Source: Dehalogenimonas alkenigignens (GTDB lineage: Bacteria; Chloroflexota; Dehalococcoidia; Dehalococcoidales; Dehalococcoidaceae). Taken from it: a DNA stretch of 64,000 nucleotides. The stretch lies in the NCBI RefSeq assembly GCF_001466665.1, contig NZ_KQ758903.1, positions 741,684 to 805,683 of the forward strand, read 5' to 3'. The translations under genes were made by a program, and so were the position numbers. Shown here one piece after another: positions 33,836 through 42,258 of the stretch. The notes beneath the pieces were generated by a model, which was not told the DNA's origin, ran no database searches, and saw nothing but the letters and a program-made list of their open reading frames with translations. Position 1 is the first letter of the stretch, and each line of letters opens with the position of its first letter.

Positions 33836-35408
33836 GGTCATGCTCCTTGAGCGCCTTGAACGAACGGGGGATGTGCCCCAGCAGGTCCGAGGCGACGGCG
33901 CCGCAGTCTCCCAGCGCGGCGCGCACCGACTCGGCGGCCATGGCATGGATATATACCCCGGCGCGGGCGGCATCGAAGGGCGCCAGTCCCTGGGCCAGCA
34001 GCCCGCCGATGATGCCCGCCAGGACATCGCCGGTGCCGGCGGTGGCCAGGGCGGGGTTGGCATTGGGAGCCAGGGCCGCCCGCCCGTCAGACGAAGCGAT
34101 GACGGTGTGAGCCCCTTTGAGCACGACGACCTGCCGCCACAAACCGGCGCAGCGGCGCGCCAGCTCGATCCGGTCGCTTTGCACCCGGGGGACGGCCAGC
34201 CCGGCCAGGCGGGCCATTTCGCCCGGGTGGGGGGTGAGCACGGCAGGGAAATCCACTTTGAGCCACCAATCCGATTCCGCCGACAGGATGTTCAGGGCAT
34301 CGGCGTCCAGGACGGCGGCGAAGCCTGAGGCGCGGTTTTCAGGCCGGGACAGCGCCGCCAGCAGGGCACGGGTAAAAGCGGCGGCTGACGGCGACTGCCC
34401 CAGCCCCGGCCCGATGACGGCGGCGGAGAATTCTTTCAACCGGCCGGCGATCAGTTCGGCGGCGCCTGGCGCCGGACCGCCGTCCGCTGTCTCCGGCAGG
34501 ATGAGGTGAGTGGTTTCGGTCAGCCTGGAAGCCAGGACGGGGTACAGGCTTTTCCCGGCGGCCAGGGTTACCAGGCCGGCGCCAGCCCGGCCGGCCGCCT
34601 GGCAGGCCAGAACGGCAGCGCCGGCATACTCCGGCGAACCGGCGGCCACCAGCACTTTACCGAAGGTGCCTTTGTGGGCATCGGCCGGCCGGTCGGGGAG
34701 TAGATCAAGAATCAGATGCTCGTCGAGGACTTCAGTGTTGAGGCCGGCGCCGGATCCTTCGGGCAGTCCGATATCGGCGACCAGAATCTCGCCGGTGTAA
34801 CCGGCGCCGGGAAACAGGAAGAAACCGCGCTTGGCGTATCCCAGGGTGATGGTGAAATCCGCCCGGACAGCCGACGGGTCGATAGCTCCGGTGTCGGCAT
34901 CGAGGCCGGACGGCAGGTCGAGGGCGACGACGGTCATCTCCGGGCGGCGGTTACGGGCTTCTTCAACCAGCGCCAGGGCGGCCGCCGGGGCGCCGCTGAT
35001 GCTCCTGCCCAGCCCGGTGCCGAAAACGGCGTCCAGGACAACATCGGCTTCCTCAAGAGCGGCTCTGAGACGCTCGAAGCCAACGTCATAACGGGCTTCA
35101 AGCGGCGACAGGCCGGCGGTCACGGCCTCCCGCAGGACGATATCGTCCGAGCCGCGGGGGGACAGGAGGTATATATCGGTCAGAGCGCCGGCGGTTTTGA
35201 GATGGCGGGCGGCGACCAGGCCGTCGCCGCCGTTGTTGCCCGGCCCGACCAGGACGATGACCCGCTTGCCGGCGGCAGGCTCCAACAGCGCGGCGAGCTT
35301 ATCGGCCACTTCCCGGCCGGCGCGCTGCATCAGTTCGGCTGCGGAGACACCCAGAGCGGCGGCCTCCTGTTCGAGCCGGCGCATTTCGGCGGCGGTGACG
35401 AGATTCAT
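33819..35408 (-). CDS. nnrD: Bifunctional NAD(P)H-hydrate epimerase / ADP-dependent dehydratase
   Basis: The N-terminal epimerase (YjeF_N) has GPGNNGGDGLVAARHL, and the C-terminal ribokinase-like dehydratase (YjeF_C) has VLTPHPGEMARL and NPALATAGTGDVLAGIIGG. At 529 residues the two domains are fused as in many bacteria. It repairs hydrated NADH and NADPH. The end overlaps coaX. Confidence 0.93.
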   Translation of the reverse strand: MNLVTAAEMRRLEQEAAALGVSAAELMQRAGREVADKLAALLEPAAGKRVIVLVGPGNNGGDGLVAARHLKTAGALTDIYLLSPRGSDDIVLREAVTAGLSPLEARYDVGFERLRAALEEADVVLDAVFGTGLGRSISGAPAAALALVEEARNRRPEMTVVALDLPSGLDADTGAIDPSAVRADFTITLGYAKRGFFLFPGAGYTGEILVADIGLPEGSGAGLNTEVLDEHLILDLLPDRPADAHKGTFGKVLVAAGSPEYAGAAVLACQAAGRAGAGLVTLAAGKSLYPVLASRLTETTHLILPETADGGPAPGAAELIAGRLKEFSAAVIGPGLGQSPSAAAFTRALLAALSRPENRASGFAAVLDADALNILSAESDWWLKVDFPAVLTPHPGEMARLAGLAVPRVQSDRIELARRCAGLWRQVVVLKGAHTVIASSDGRAALAPNANPALATAGTGDVLAGIIGGLLAQGLAPFDAARAGVYIHAMAAESVRAALGDCGAVASDLLGHIPRSFKALKEHDHAACH

Positions 35409-35452
35409 GGGATGAGTGTAACAGCGCCAAAGTCAGCGGTCAACGCCCGCGT

Positions 35453-36226
35453 CTAGACCGAGATTGTCAGCCCCTCGCGAGCGAGATAGACGGGCGAACC
35501 GAGTTCAGCGGAGAGGCGCTCGATCTCAGCGGCTATTTCGGCTTCGCCGTGGGGGTTCATGTGCACGCAAACCACCGGAGGCAGATGACCTTTCAGCTTT
35601 TTGAAGGCTTTAAGCTCCGCGGCCAGGGTCTCCGGGGTCAGGTGCTGATTCCGGGCGGCAAAAAAGGCAGTATAGCGCGAGGGCGCGGTGACGTCGATGG
35701 CCATGAGGTGAGGGTCAATATCACCGAAACATGCGGAAAGGCCGGCTCCGGTGTCGCCGGAATAAAAGAACCTGCGGCCGGAAGCGTCGGTCAGCTGGTA
35801 GCCGAGCACCGGCACCGGGTGCGGCAAAGCTACCGGCAGGACTGCGTAATCGCCCAGCCGGAAAGAGGTGCCGGGCTCGACGACATGATACCGCAGCGTC
35901 GGGCTGCCCTCCGGATGGTCAAAAAAGCGGGAATAAATGCCGCCGTTCAGGACGTGCTCCGCCAGGGCGCGCCGGGCGTCATCAGATCCGTAGACGTCCA
36001 CGCTCCGGCCGTTGAGGAAGAGGTTCATCCCCAGCATCGGGATGTCCCGGAAGTGGTCGTAGTGGCCGTGGGTCAAGAGCACCGCCCGGATGCCGAACTG
36101 GTCCTCCAGCGGCAGGTTGCGGGTCAGGGCGCCGGCGTCAAGCACAATCCGGCCGTCAACGAGCAGGCACATCATGCCGGCGGCGTCGGTCTCGCAGTTG
36201 TGGGCCCCCAGGAAGCGCACTTTCAA
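35453..36226 (-). CDS. MBL-fold metallo-hydrolase (cyclic-nucleotide phosphodiesterase-like)
   Basis: The metal-binding motif THGHYDH is followed by HPVPVLGY, SGDTG (aspartate bridge) and the terminal histidine in VCVHMNPHGE. Length 257. The layout resembles class II 3',5'-cyclic-nucleotide phosphodiesterases and RNase Z-like hydrolases; the substrate is not determined. Its start overlaps the end of the upstream transporter gene by four bases. Confidence 0.8.
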   Translation of the reverse strand: MKVRFLGAHNCETDAAGMMCLLVDGRIVLDAGALTRNLPLEDQFGIRAVLLTHGHYDHFRDIPMLGMNLFLNGRSVDVYGSDDARRALAEHVLNGGIYSRFFDHPEGSPTLRYHVVEPGTSFRLGDYAVLPVALPHPVPVLGYQLTDASGRRFFYSGDTGAGLSACFGDIDPHLMAIDVTAPSRYTAFFAARNQHLTPETLAAELKAFKKLKGHLPPVVCVHMNPHGEAEIAAEIERLSAELGSPVYLAREGLTISV

Positions 36227-36900
36227 CGCCGGGCTTCCTTCAGGGTGAAGGGATTGAGGCTGATACCGGAGTCATAGGCGTCAATTTTCTCCGCGCCCTT
36301 CAGGTAATTGACGACGGCGTAGGTCAGCGGCGTCGCCGCTACCTCGATAAGCGTCTTGGCCGCCCAGTGGTAGAGGATGAAAACAGGGGCGAAAGCCGGG
36401 GTGCCGATGAAGGCGACGGTGATGAAGACCATCGAATCCAGCCCTTCGCCGATGACGGTCGAGCCGATAGTGCGGCTCCACAGGTGCCGGCCGCGGGTCA
36501 GGAGCTTCATCTTCGACATGACGGCGGCGTTGGCGAAGCTGCCGATAAGGTAACCGGAGAACGAAGCCAGCAGCAGGCGAGGGGTATAGCCCAGTATCGC
36601 CTCATAGGCCACCTGTCCCTGCCAGAAAGAGGCGCCCGGCAGCAAGCCGCCGAGCCAGGCGAATCCGACGAAGATAAGATTACATAAAAAACCGAGCCAG
36701 ATGACCCGGCGGGCCCAGGCGAAGCCGTAGACCTCAGTCAGGACATCGCCGATGAGATACGACAGGGGGAAGACCAGAATGGCGGCCGGCAGGACGATGT
36801 CCGCCCCGAGGGAAATGAGTTTGACGGCGATGATATTGGCGGTGATGAGGCAGGTGACGAACAGGGCGGCCACGACGATAAGGCGCTGGGAGACGTGCAA
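36223..36900 (-). CDS. VUT-family queuosine-precursor transporter (YhhQ-like)
   Basis: About six hydrophobic helices in 225 residues. The motifs FPLSYLIGDVLTEVYGF and SFANAAVMSKMK are characteristic of COG1738/YhhQ proteins, which import queuosine precursors. It is coupled by ATGA overlap to the MBL hydrolase, and corA lies upstream on the same strand. Confidence 0.85.
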   Translation of the reverse strand: MHVSQRLIVVAALFVTCLITANIIAVKLISLGADIVLPAAILVFPLSYLIGDVLTEVYGFAWARRVIWLGFLCNLIFVGFAWLGGLLPGASFWQGQVAYEAILGYTPRLLLASFSGYLIGSFANAAVMSKMKLLTRGRHLWSRTIGSTVIGEGLDSMVFITVAFIGTPAFAPVFILYHWAAKTLIEVAATPLTYAVVNYLKGAEKIDAYDSGISLNPFTLKEARR

Positions 36901-36922
36901 AGGATTCTTTCCTTTCAGGGAA

Positions 36923-37873
36923 TCAGATGATTTTAAGCCAGCGCAGGACCACGGCGGTGATGGCGGTGGCCGCCAGGGTCAGCAGGCCGACGATAATAAT
37001 CGTGTGATCATTATGTTGGAATGGCAGGTCGATGTTCATCCCGTAAATGCTGGCGACGAGCAGGGATGGCAGTGAAATGGTGGCGAATATGGTCAGGATG
37101 CGGATGCCTTCGTTGTAGTTGTTGATCGACATCGAGTCGAAGGTGGAGGAGAGGCCTTCGATGATCTCCTTGCATTCATCCAGGCTGTCCCAGAGTTTAT
37201 CGGTATGGTCGATAAGGTCGCCGAAATAGACGTTCAGGTCGGTGTCGATATAACGCTTGATCTTGGGTTCCAGGCCGGCGATGACCGCCCGCATCGGCCA
37301 GACGGTGCGGCGGAAGGTGATGATGTCGCGGCGCAGTATGGAGATGTCGCGCACCGTGCCGCTGCGGCGCCGGCGGGCGAATATTTCATCCTCGATGGAG
37401 TCCATGCTGTCCAATATTTTATTGACGATGGGCTGGCAGTAGTCCACCAGCCGGTCCACGATGCGATAGAGGAGGTAACCGGGCCCGTGGCGCATGTATT
37501 CCTTGCGGGATTCCTCGTCCAGTTCGCACTCTCTGAAGAGCTTCATCAGCGGTTTCAGGTTGCCGGCGTGGAGGGTGATGAGGAAGCCCTGGCCGATGAA
37601 GACCGAAAGCTGGGAAGGCATCAACAGGCGTTCAAGCTTGTTGTAGGCCGGGAAGTGGAAAACGAAGAAGAGATAGTCCTTATATTCATCTATCTTGGGG
37701 CGCTGGCGTTTGGACAGGACATCATCCAGGTCCAGCGGGTGGAAGGAGAAATTCTGCGACAGGTGGAGGGTTTCAACCTCGGTGGGGCGCTCGACGTCGT
37801 ACCACACCAGGCCGCCGAACTCGACGCTTTCCATGCGGAGCTTTGGGATTTTTGAGTTTTGAACAACCGCCAT
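36923..37873 (-). CDS. corA: CorA-family magnesium/divalent cation channel
   Basis: The selectivity motif YGMNIDLPF lies between two C-terminal helices, followed by the basic end RWLKII. The long N-terminal cytoplasmic funnel has the usual charged helices. I prefer ATG 37873; an in-frame GTG at 37915 lies in what looks like promoter sequence (TACAAT). The 316 residues fit CorA. Confidence 0.9.
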   Translation of the reverse strand: MAVVQNSKIPKLRMESVEFGGLVWYDVERPTEVETLHLSQNFSFHPLDLDDVLSKRQRPKIDEYKDYLFFVFHFPAYNKLERLLMPSQLSVFIGQGFLITLHAGNLKPLMKLFRECELDEESRKEYMRHGPGYLLYRIVDRLVDYCQPIVNKILDSMDSIEDEIFARRRRSGTVRDISILRRDIITFRRTVWPMRAVIAGLEPKIKRYIDTDLNVYFGDLIDHTDKLWDSLDECKEIIEGLSSTFDSMSINNYNEGIRILTIFATISLPSLLVASIYGMNIDLPFQHNDHTIIIVGLLTLAATAITAVVLRWLKII

Positions 37874-37955
37874 GGGCCTACTGCCTTGTTCCAGTTTTGG
37901 GGCTAATTGTAGCACAAACTGCCAGCCGGAGAGTACACATTCGCTGTGTTGGACG

Positions 37956-38744
37956 TTAACCCAGGATAAGCCTGAGGCCGGTCAGCGCCAGGGCGACGGC
38001 CAGCAGCCGGATGAGGACGCTGCCGCGCAATCTCCGGGATAACCGGGCGCCGATCTGAGACCCGAAGATCACCCCGACCGCCAGCCAGATGATGATGCTC
38101 CAGTCATCGCCGTAGCGCCCGGCGCCCAGGTGAATCAGGCTGCCGGCCAGGGCGGTGAAGACCAGGATGAAGCTGGAGGTGGCGGTGGCGACATGGGCGG
38201 GAAAGCGCAGGATGTGGGTCATCACCGGGACATGGATGATGCCCCCGCCGATGCCGAGCAGCCCGGCGAAATAACCCGCGGCAGCGCTCAATGAAAAGCC
38301 GAGCGGGCGGTTGTACCGGCGGCCGCCGCCGGTATCGGCGGGCAGACTTTCAGGGTGCGGTTTCAGGATAAGCGCAGCGGAAATGAAAAGCATGACCAAG
38401 CCGAAAATAAGACCGAATGAAGTCCGGCTCACCTGGTGAAGCGTCCAGATGCCGAGCAGCAGCCCGGGAATAGTGCCGGCGGCGAAGAGCAGGCCGGTTT
38501 TGTAGTCAACGCGCTTTTGCCGGCCGTAGGCGTAGGCTGCGCCGAGACCGTTGATGAGAACTACCGCCAGCGAAACGGCGGTGATGACCAGCGGATCGGC
38601 GTCAGGGTAAAGGAACAACAGCGCCGGCACCAGTACCAGGGCGCCGCCGACGCCGATAAGCGTGCCGTAGGCACCGACCAGCAGACCAAGGGCGGCCAGG
38701 GCGAAAGGCAGCAGGCCGCCGCCGTCGAGTATCGATTCTCCCAT
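37956..38744 (-). CDS. TauE/SafE-family anion permease
   Basis: About eight helices in 262 residues, with the duplicated Gly-Gly motifs LIGVGGALVLVPALLF and LLGIGGGIIHVPVM that define the TauE/SafE (DUF81) family. Members export or import sulfite, organosulfonates or other anions; no neighbour fixes the substrate. Confidence 0.88.
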   Translation of the reverse strand: MGESILDGGGLLPFALAALGLLVGAYGTLIGVGGALVLVPALLFLYPDADPLVITAVSLAVVLINGLGAAYAYGRQKRVDYKTGLLFAAGTIPGLLLGIWTLHQVSRTSFGLIFGLVMLFISAALILKPHPESLPADTGGGRRYNRPLGFSLSAAAGYFAGLLGIGGGIIHVPVMTHILRFPAHVATATSSFILVFTALAGSLIHLGAGRYGDDWSIIIWLAVGVIFGSQIGARLSRRLRGSVLIRLLAVALALTGLRLILG

Positions 38745-38770
38745 AGAGTCAGAGACAGTATAGAACGGGG

Positions 38771-39004
38771 CTACCCGGTTTGACCAGACGGATCCGGGAC
38801 AACCTCGATAACGGCTTTACCGCCGGCGATGACCTTGAACAGGTGGGACAATAACTGCTCCGGGCTCATGCGGTATTTCTTTCCGGCGGCGCTGGTAATG
38901 GTCCATTTGGTGCCGGAGCTGCCCTTGTGAATGGTCTGGGACGAGCCTCCGGTGCCGTCTTTCCGCTTCAGTGATATATGGATGGTGATTTCATTGTTCC
39001 GCAT
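38771..39004 (-). CDS. Small hypothetical protein, 77 aa
   Basis: Soluble and charged; the sequence alternates basic and polar residues (ITIHISLKRKDGTGGSS) and ends in a short acidic/proline tail. The ATG at 39004 is preceded by GGGAG; an upstream in-frame GTG is less likely. No recognised family. It lies between the permease and the 3-hydroxyacyl-CoA dehydrogenase genes. Confidence 0.6.
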   Translation of the reverse strand: MRNNEITIHISLKRKDGTGGSSQTIHKGSSGTKWTITSAAGKKYRMSPEQLLSHLFKVIAGGKAVIEVVPDPSGQTG

Positions 39005-39039
39005 TGGCGTCACGCTCCCGCCCGGAGGCTGCAGGGCGG

Positions 39040-39894
39040 TTAACGGTATTCATAGAAGCCCTTGCCGGATTTCCGCCCCAGCCAGCCGGCGGTGACCATC
39101 TTCTTCAGAAGCGGCGGCGCGGCGTACTGCGGTTCCTTGGATTCCTCATACATGATGTTGGCGATGAAGAGGAGCGCATCGAGGCCAATATAGTCCGCCA
39201 CCTGCAGCGGTCCCATGGGATAGTTCAGGCCGGCCTTAATAGCGGTATCGATATCCTCGCGGGCGGCCTGGCCGCGGTCCAGCATGCGGATAGCGTTCAA
39301 CAGGTAGGGGATCAGCAGGGTGTTGACGATATAGCCGGGGGCATCGCGGGCGACGATGATGGTCTTGCCCAGGCTCTCGCCGAAAGCCTTGCCGGCCGCC
39401 AGCGTCTCGTCCGAGGTGGCGATGGTCCTGACCACCTCCAGCAGCGGCATCAGGGGCGCCGGGTTGAAGAAGTGCAGTCCAAGGACCTGATTGGGGCGCC
39501 GCGTCGCCATAGCCAGGTCGATGATCGACAGCGACGAGGTGTTGGTGGCCAGGATGGCATCGGGGCGGCAGACGGCATCCATCTCGGCAAAGATGCTTTT
39601 TTTGAGTTCCATGTTCTCGACGGCGCTTTCGATGACCAGGTCGCAGTCGCCCAGGGCGGTCATGGTATCGGCAGTGGCGATGCGCGCAAGGACAGCCTGG
39701 CGCTCATCGGCGGCGATCTTCTCTTTTTCCACCAGCCGGGAGAGGTGTTTTTCTATAGTGGCCATAGCTTTTTTCATCCGCTCGGGGCTGCGGCTGAAAC
39801 CGACAACAGCGTAGCCGGACTGGGCGCAGAGCTGGACGATGCCGGCACCCATGACGCCGGTGAAACCGACCACGCCTACTTTCTTGATTGGCAT
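39040..39894 (-). CDS. 3-hydroxyacyl-CoA (3-hydroxybutyryl-CoA) dehydrogenase
   Basis: The NAD-binding motif reads VVGFTGVMGAGIVQL, with Thr at the usual second Gly. Catalytic residues lie in GLHFFNPAPLMPLLEVV, and the C-terminal domain has DAPGYIVNTLLIPYLLNAI and GLNYPMGPLQVADYIGLD. At 284 residues it is a single-function clostridial-type Hbd. Its neighbour 74 bp upstream is a crotonase, so the pair could interconvert acetoacetyl-, 3-hydroxybutyryl- and crotonyl-CoA. Confidence 0.9.
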   Translation of the reverse strand: MPIKKVGVVGFTGVMGAGIVQLCAQSGYAVVGFSRSPERMKKAMATIEKHLSRLVEKEKIAADERQAVLARIATADTMTALGDCDLVIESAVENMELKKSIFAEMDAVCRPDAILATNTSSLSIIDLAMATRRPNQVLGLHFFNPAPLMPLLEVVRTIATSDETLAAGKAFGESLGKTIIVARDAPGYIVNTLLIPYLLNAIRMLDRGQAAREDIDTAIKAGLNYPMGPLQVADYIGLDALLFIANIMYEESKEPQYAAPPLLKKMVTAGWLGRKSGKGFYEYR

Positions 39895-39968
39895 TTGTTC
39901 TCCTTACCCGGAAATCCGCCGTTCATGGATTCGACAGGCTCACCACGAACGGTTTTCGGAATTTTTTA

Positions 39969-40730
39969 TCAGGATTTATTCTTGTGCGCCCGGCGCTTTT
40001 CGCGGTAAGCGCGGAGGCTCTCGTCGAAGCCAGGGGTATGCAGGGCGGCGTCCTCAAGCGCGGCTTCAAGGTCGAGCGCCTCGCCGAGCGGCAAGTCAAA
40101 GCCCTTATACATCGTTTCTCTGGCGAAGCGGACGGCGTCCGGCGATTTCTCGGCGATGACGCCGGCCATTTCCAGGGCGGCTGCCATGAGTTCGCGGTCC
40201 GGGACGACCTTGTTGACCAGCCCGATACGCTCGGCTTCGGCGGCATCGATCGCTCGGCCGGTGAGGATCATCTCCGCCGCCCGGCCGCCGCCGACGAGCC
40301 GCGGCAGGCGCTGGGTGCCGCCCCAGCCCGGGATGAGCCCCAGGCCGATTTCGGGCAGGCCGAGCCTGGCCGACGAGCCGGCGACGCGTATGTCACAGGC
40401 TAAAGCCAGTTCCAGCCCGCCGCCCAGGGCAAGGCCGTTAATGGCGGCGATAAGGGGTTTGGAGCAGGTTTGACCGCGCATGATGGTCGGCGGCAGGCTT
40501 TTAGTGCCGTTTTCTTTCATGCAGGGGAGGGTTTCGCCGATATCGGCGCCGGCGCAGAAGGCTTTGCCGGTGCCGGTGATGACGGCGACCCGGAGGCTGG
40601 GATCCGTCTCGAAGTGGGCGACGGCATCGGACAGGGCGCGGAGGCTGGCGAGGTCGAGGGCGTTATAAGCCTCGGGGCGGTTCAGGGTGATGAGGGCAAC
40701 GGCGCCGTCGGTGGTGAAATCTATCGTCAT
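39969..40730 (-). CDS. Enoyl-CoA hydratase/isomerase (crotonase) family protein
   Basis: The oxyanion-hole segments GKAFCAGADIGE and INGLALGGGLELALACDIRVA are clear. LPEIGLGLIPGWGGTQRLPRLVG includes the second catalytic Glu region. The 253 residues match enoyl-CoA hydratase. Probably co-transcribed with the dehydrogenase downstream. Confidence 0.9.
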   Translation of the reverse strand: MTIDFTTDGAVALITLNRPEAYNALDLASLRALSDAVAHFETDPSLRVAVITGTGKAFCAGADIGETLPCMKENGTKSLPPTIMRGQTCSKPLIAAINGLALGGGLELALACDIRVAGSSARLGLPEIGLGLIPGWGGTQRLPRLVGGGRAAEMILTGRAIDAAEAERIGLVNKVVPDRELMAAALEMAGVIAEKSPDAVRFARETMYKGFDLPLGEALDLEAALEDAALHTPGFDESLRAYREKRRAHKNKS

Positions 40731-40803
40731 GTAATTCCGTTGAACGAGCGTTCAGACGGCGGCATTGTAACAGGCGAGGGGCGGCGGGTCAAGGTATTCT
40801 GCC

Positions 40804-40843
40804 GCCCTCACCTTAGTCCTCTCCCGCGAGGCCGCGGGAGAGG
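40804..40843. repeat. Dispersed palindromic repeat, copy downstream of the yedF-like gene
   Basis: CCCTCACC leader, then CCTCTCCCGCG (40818-40828) perfectly complementary to 40833-40843. Same family as the elements at 30899 and 41479. Lies just after the stop of the selenium-metabolism gene. Confidence 0.6.
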
Positions 40844-40848
40844 AGATA

Positions 40849-41427
40849 TTACAGGCTGACAACCTTCGCCGCCCGAAGCATGGTGTCGGCGATGGTGAAC
40901 ATGTTGGAGACCTGACCGACCGCAATTTTGTCAGCCAGTCCCAGCCGCGACAGGCAGGTGCCGCAGGCGAGTAGCTCGATACCGGAATCGGCAAACTGTT
41001 TAAGTTCGCCCAGGACGTGAGAGCCTTCAGCCACCAGTTTGACGCCGTTATTCATGAACAGGATCGTTTCGGGGCGGCCGGGCAGGGACTGGAGGGTGTT
41101 AAGGAAACTCTGCATCAGGAGGCTGCCGAGTTCGACATTCTCGCCGCGGCCGATGATGTCCGAGCCGATGAAGATGACGATGCCCGTAGCCTTCGGCGGT
41201 TCGGGTTTCGGAGTGGCGGCCGTTTTGGCAAGCCGGACATAGATACCGTCGGGTTTGATCTCCGCCGAGATGCTGCAGCCCTGGGTTTTACCGAATTTGG
41301 CGACGTTATGCTGCGAACCGGCGTTATCGACAATGACGGTCACTTCATCCGAGCGTTTGAGAGCTTCGGCGGCCAGCAGCACGGGCTGCGGGCACGGCTT
41401 GGCGCGGGCGTCGATTATTTCGGGCAT
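40849..41427 (-). CDS. yedF: YedF-type selenium-metabolism protein (TusA + DsrE domains)
   Basis: The N-terminal TusA-like domain has the CP motif (AKPCPQPVLLA, Cys12). The C-terminal DsrE-like domain (GIVIFIGSDIIGRGENVELG ... LLACGTCLSRLGL) matches the family called selenium-metabolism protein YedF, which tends to occur in genomes with SelD. The enzymatic role is not established. Relevance here: it hints that the organism handles selenium, which bears on the in-frame UGA genes near 30 kb. No selA, selB or selD is in the window. Confidence 0.85.
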   Translation of the reverse strand: MPEIIDARAKPCPQPVLLAAEALKRSDEVTVIVDNAGSQHNVAKFGKTQGCSISAEIKPDGIYVRLAKTAATPKPEPPKATGIVIFIGSDIIGRGENVELGSLLMQSFLNTLQSLPGRPETILFMNNGVKLVAEGSHVLGELKQFADSGIELLACGTCLSRLGLADKIAVGQVSNMFTIADTMLRAAKVVSL

Positions 41428-41478
41428 AATTTCCTATCTCCTGTTTTCATATCGTGCCGGATTCGTTGGGCTAGGGCA

Positions 41479-41516
41479 CCCTCACCTCGGTCCCTCTCCC
41501 GTCGGGGGAGAGGGAG
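41479..41516. repeat. Dispersed palindromic repeat invading the end of the activase gene
   Basis: CCCTCACC, then CCCTCTCCC (41492-41500) complementary to GGGAGAGGG (41506-41514). The last codons of the activase (PPTGEGPR) are written by this repeat. Confidence 0.6.
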
Positions 41517-42258
41517 GTTGGAGAGATGCGATTATGGCAGCGCCGAGGGCGGCGGTGGTTTGCGGCCCCTCCGGCACGGTGATTTTAAGGCTTAGTTTCT
41601 CCTCCAGCAACCTGACCAGGCAGGGATTCTTAGCGCCGCCGCCGGAGAATATTAGCCTGTCAGCCATGCCCACCCTTTTTGCCATCGAACCGATACGGGA
41701 AGCGACGGCCTGGTGCAGGCCGAGGGCGATGGCGTGGGCGTCCTCCCCCTTGTTGATCAGCGAGACGACCTCGGATTCGGCGAAAACGGTGCAGAGGGAG
41801 TTCAGAGTCACCGAACGGCCGGCGCCGAGGGCGGTTTTGGCGAATTCGTCGATGGAAAGCTCCAGCGCCCGGGCCATGATCTCCAGGAATTTGCCGGTAC
41901 CCGCGGCGCAGCGGTCGTTCATCTCGAACTTCTGGACCCCGGTCGGCGACAGCCGGATGACCTTGGAGTCCTGGCCGCCGATGTCGATGACGCTTGATAC
42001 GTCGGGGTAGAGGAAGCGGGCGGCGGCGGCCTGGGCGGAGATCTCCGAGATGGTGGCGCCGGAAAGCTCCGGCGCCACCAAATCACGGCCGTAGCCGGTC
42101 ACCGTCAGTTTATCGAACGATCGCCCGTCGAGCAGCCGGCGGCAGCGGTCGAGCGGTTTCAGTCCGCTGTCGGCGACGGCGGAATGGACAATGTGTCCAT
42201 CGGCGAAGAGCACCAGCTTGATGGTGCGGGATCCGACGTCGAGGCCGGCGGTGATCAA
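41482..42258 (-). CDS. Acyl-CoA dehydratase activase-like ATPase (BadF/HgdC family)
   Basis: The ASKHA-fold ATPase begins GLDVGSRTIKLVLF. It has the cluster-binding pattern NDRCAAGTGKFLEIM and a second Cys in SLCTVFAESEV, as in archerases that use a shared [4Fe-4S] cluster and ATP to inject low-potential electrons into a partner. The partner gene is directly upstream with no gap. The last ~8 residues (PPTGEGPR) derive from a dispersed repeat. 258 residues. Confidence 0.9.
   Translation of the reverse strand: MITAGLDVGSRTIKLVLFADGHIVHSAVADSGLKPLDRCRRLLDGRSFDKLTVTGYGRDLVAPELSGATISEISAQAAAARFLYPDVSSVIDIGGQDSKVIRLSPTGVQKFEMNDRCAAGTGKFLEIMARALELSIDEFAKTALGAGRSVTLNSLCTVFAESEVVSLINKGEDAHAIALGLHQAVASRIGSMAKRVGMADRLIFSGGGAKNPCLVRLLEEKLSLKITVPEGPQTTAALGAAIIASLQPPSPPTGEGPR

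Noticed and set aside
33836..34063. N-terminal 76-residue extension of coaX
   Set aside because: The extension is Pro/Arg-rich shadow translation of the NAD(P)HX repair gene; the kinase motif begins at the later ATG.
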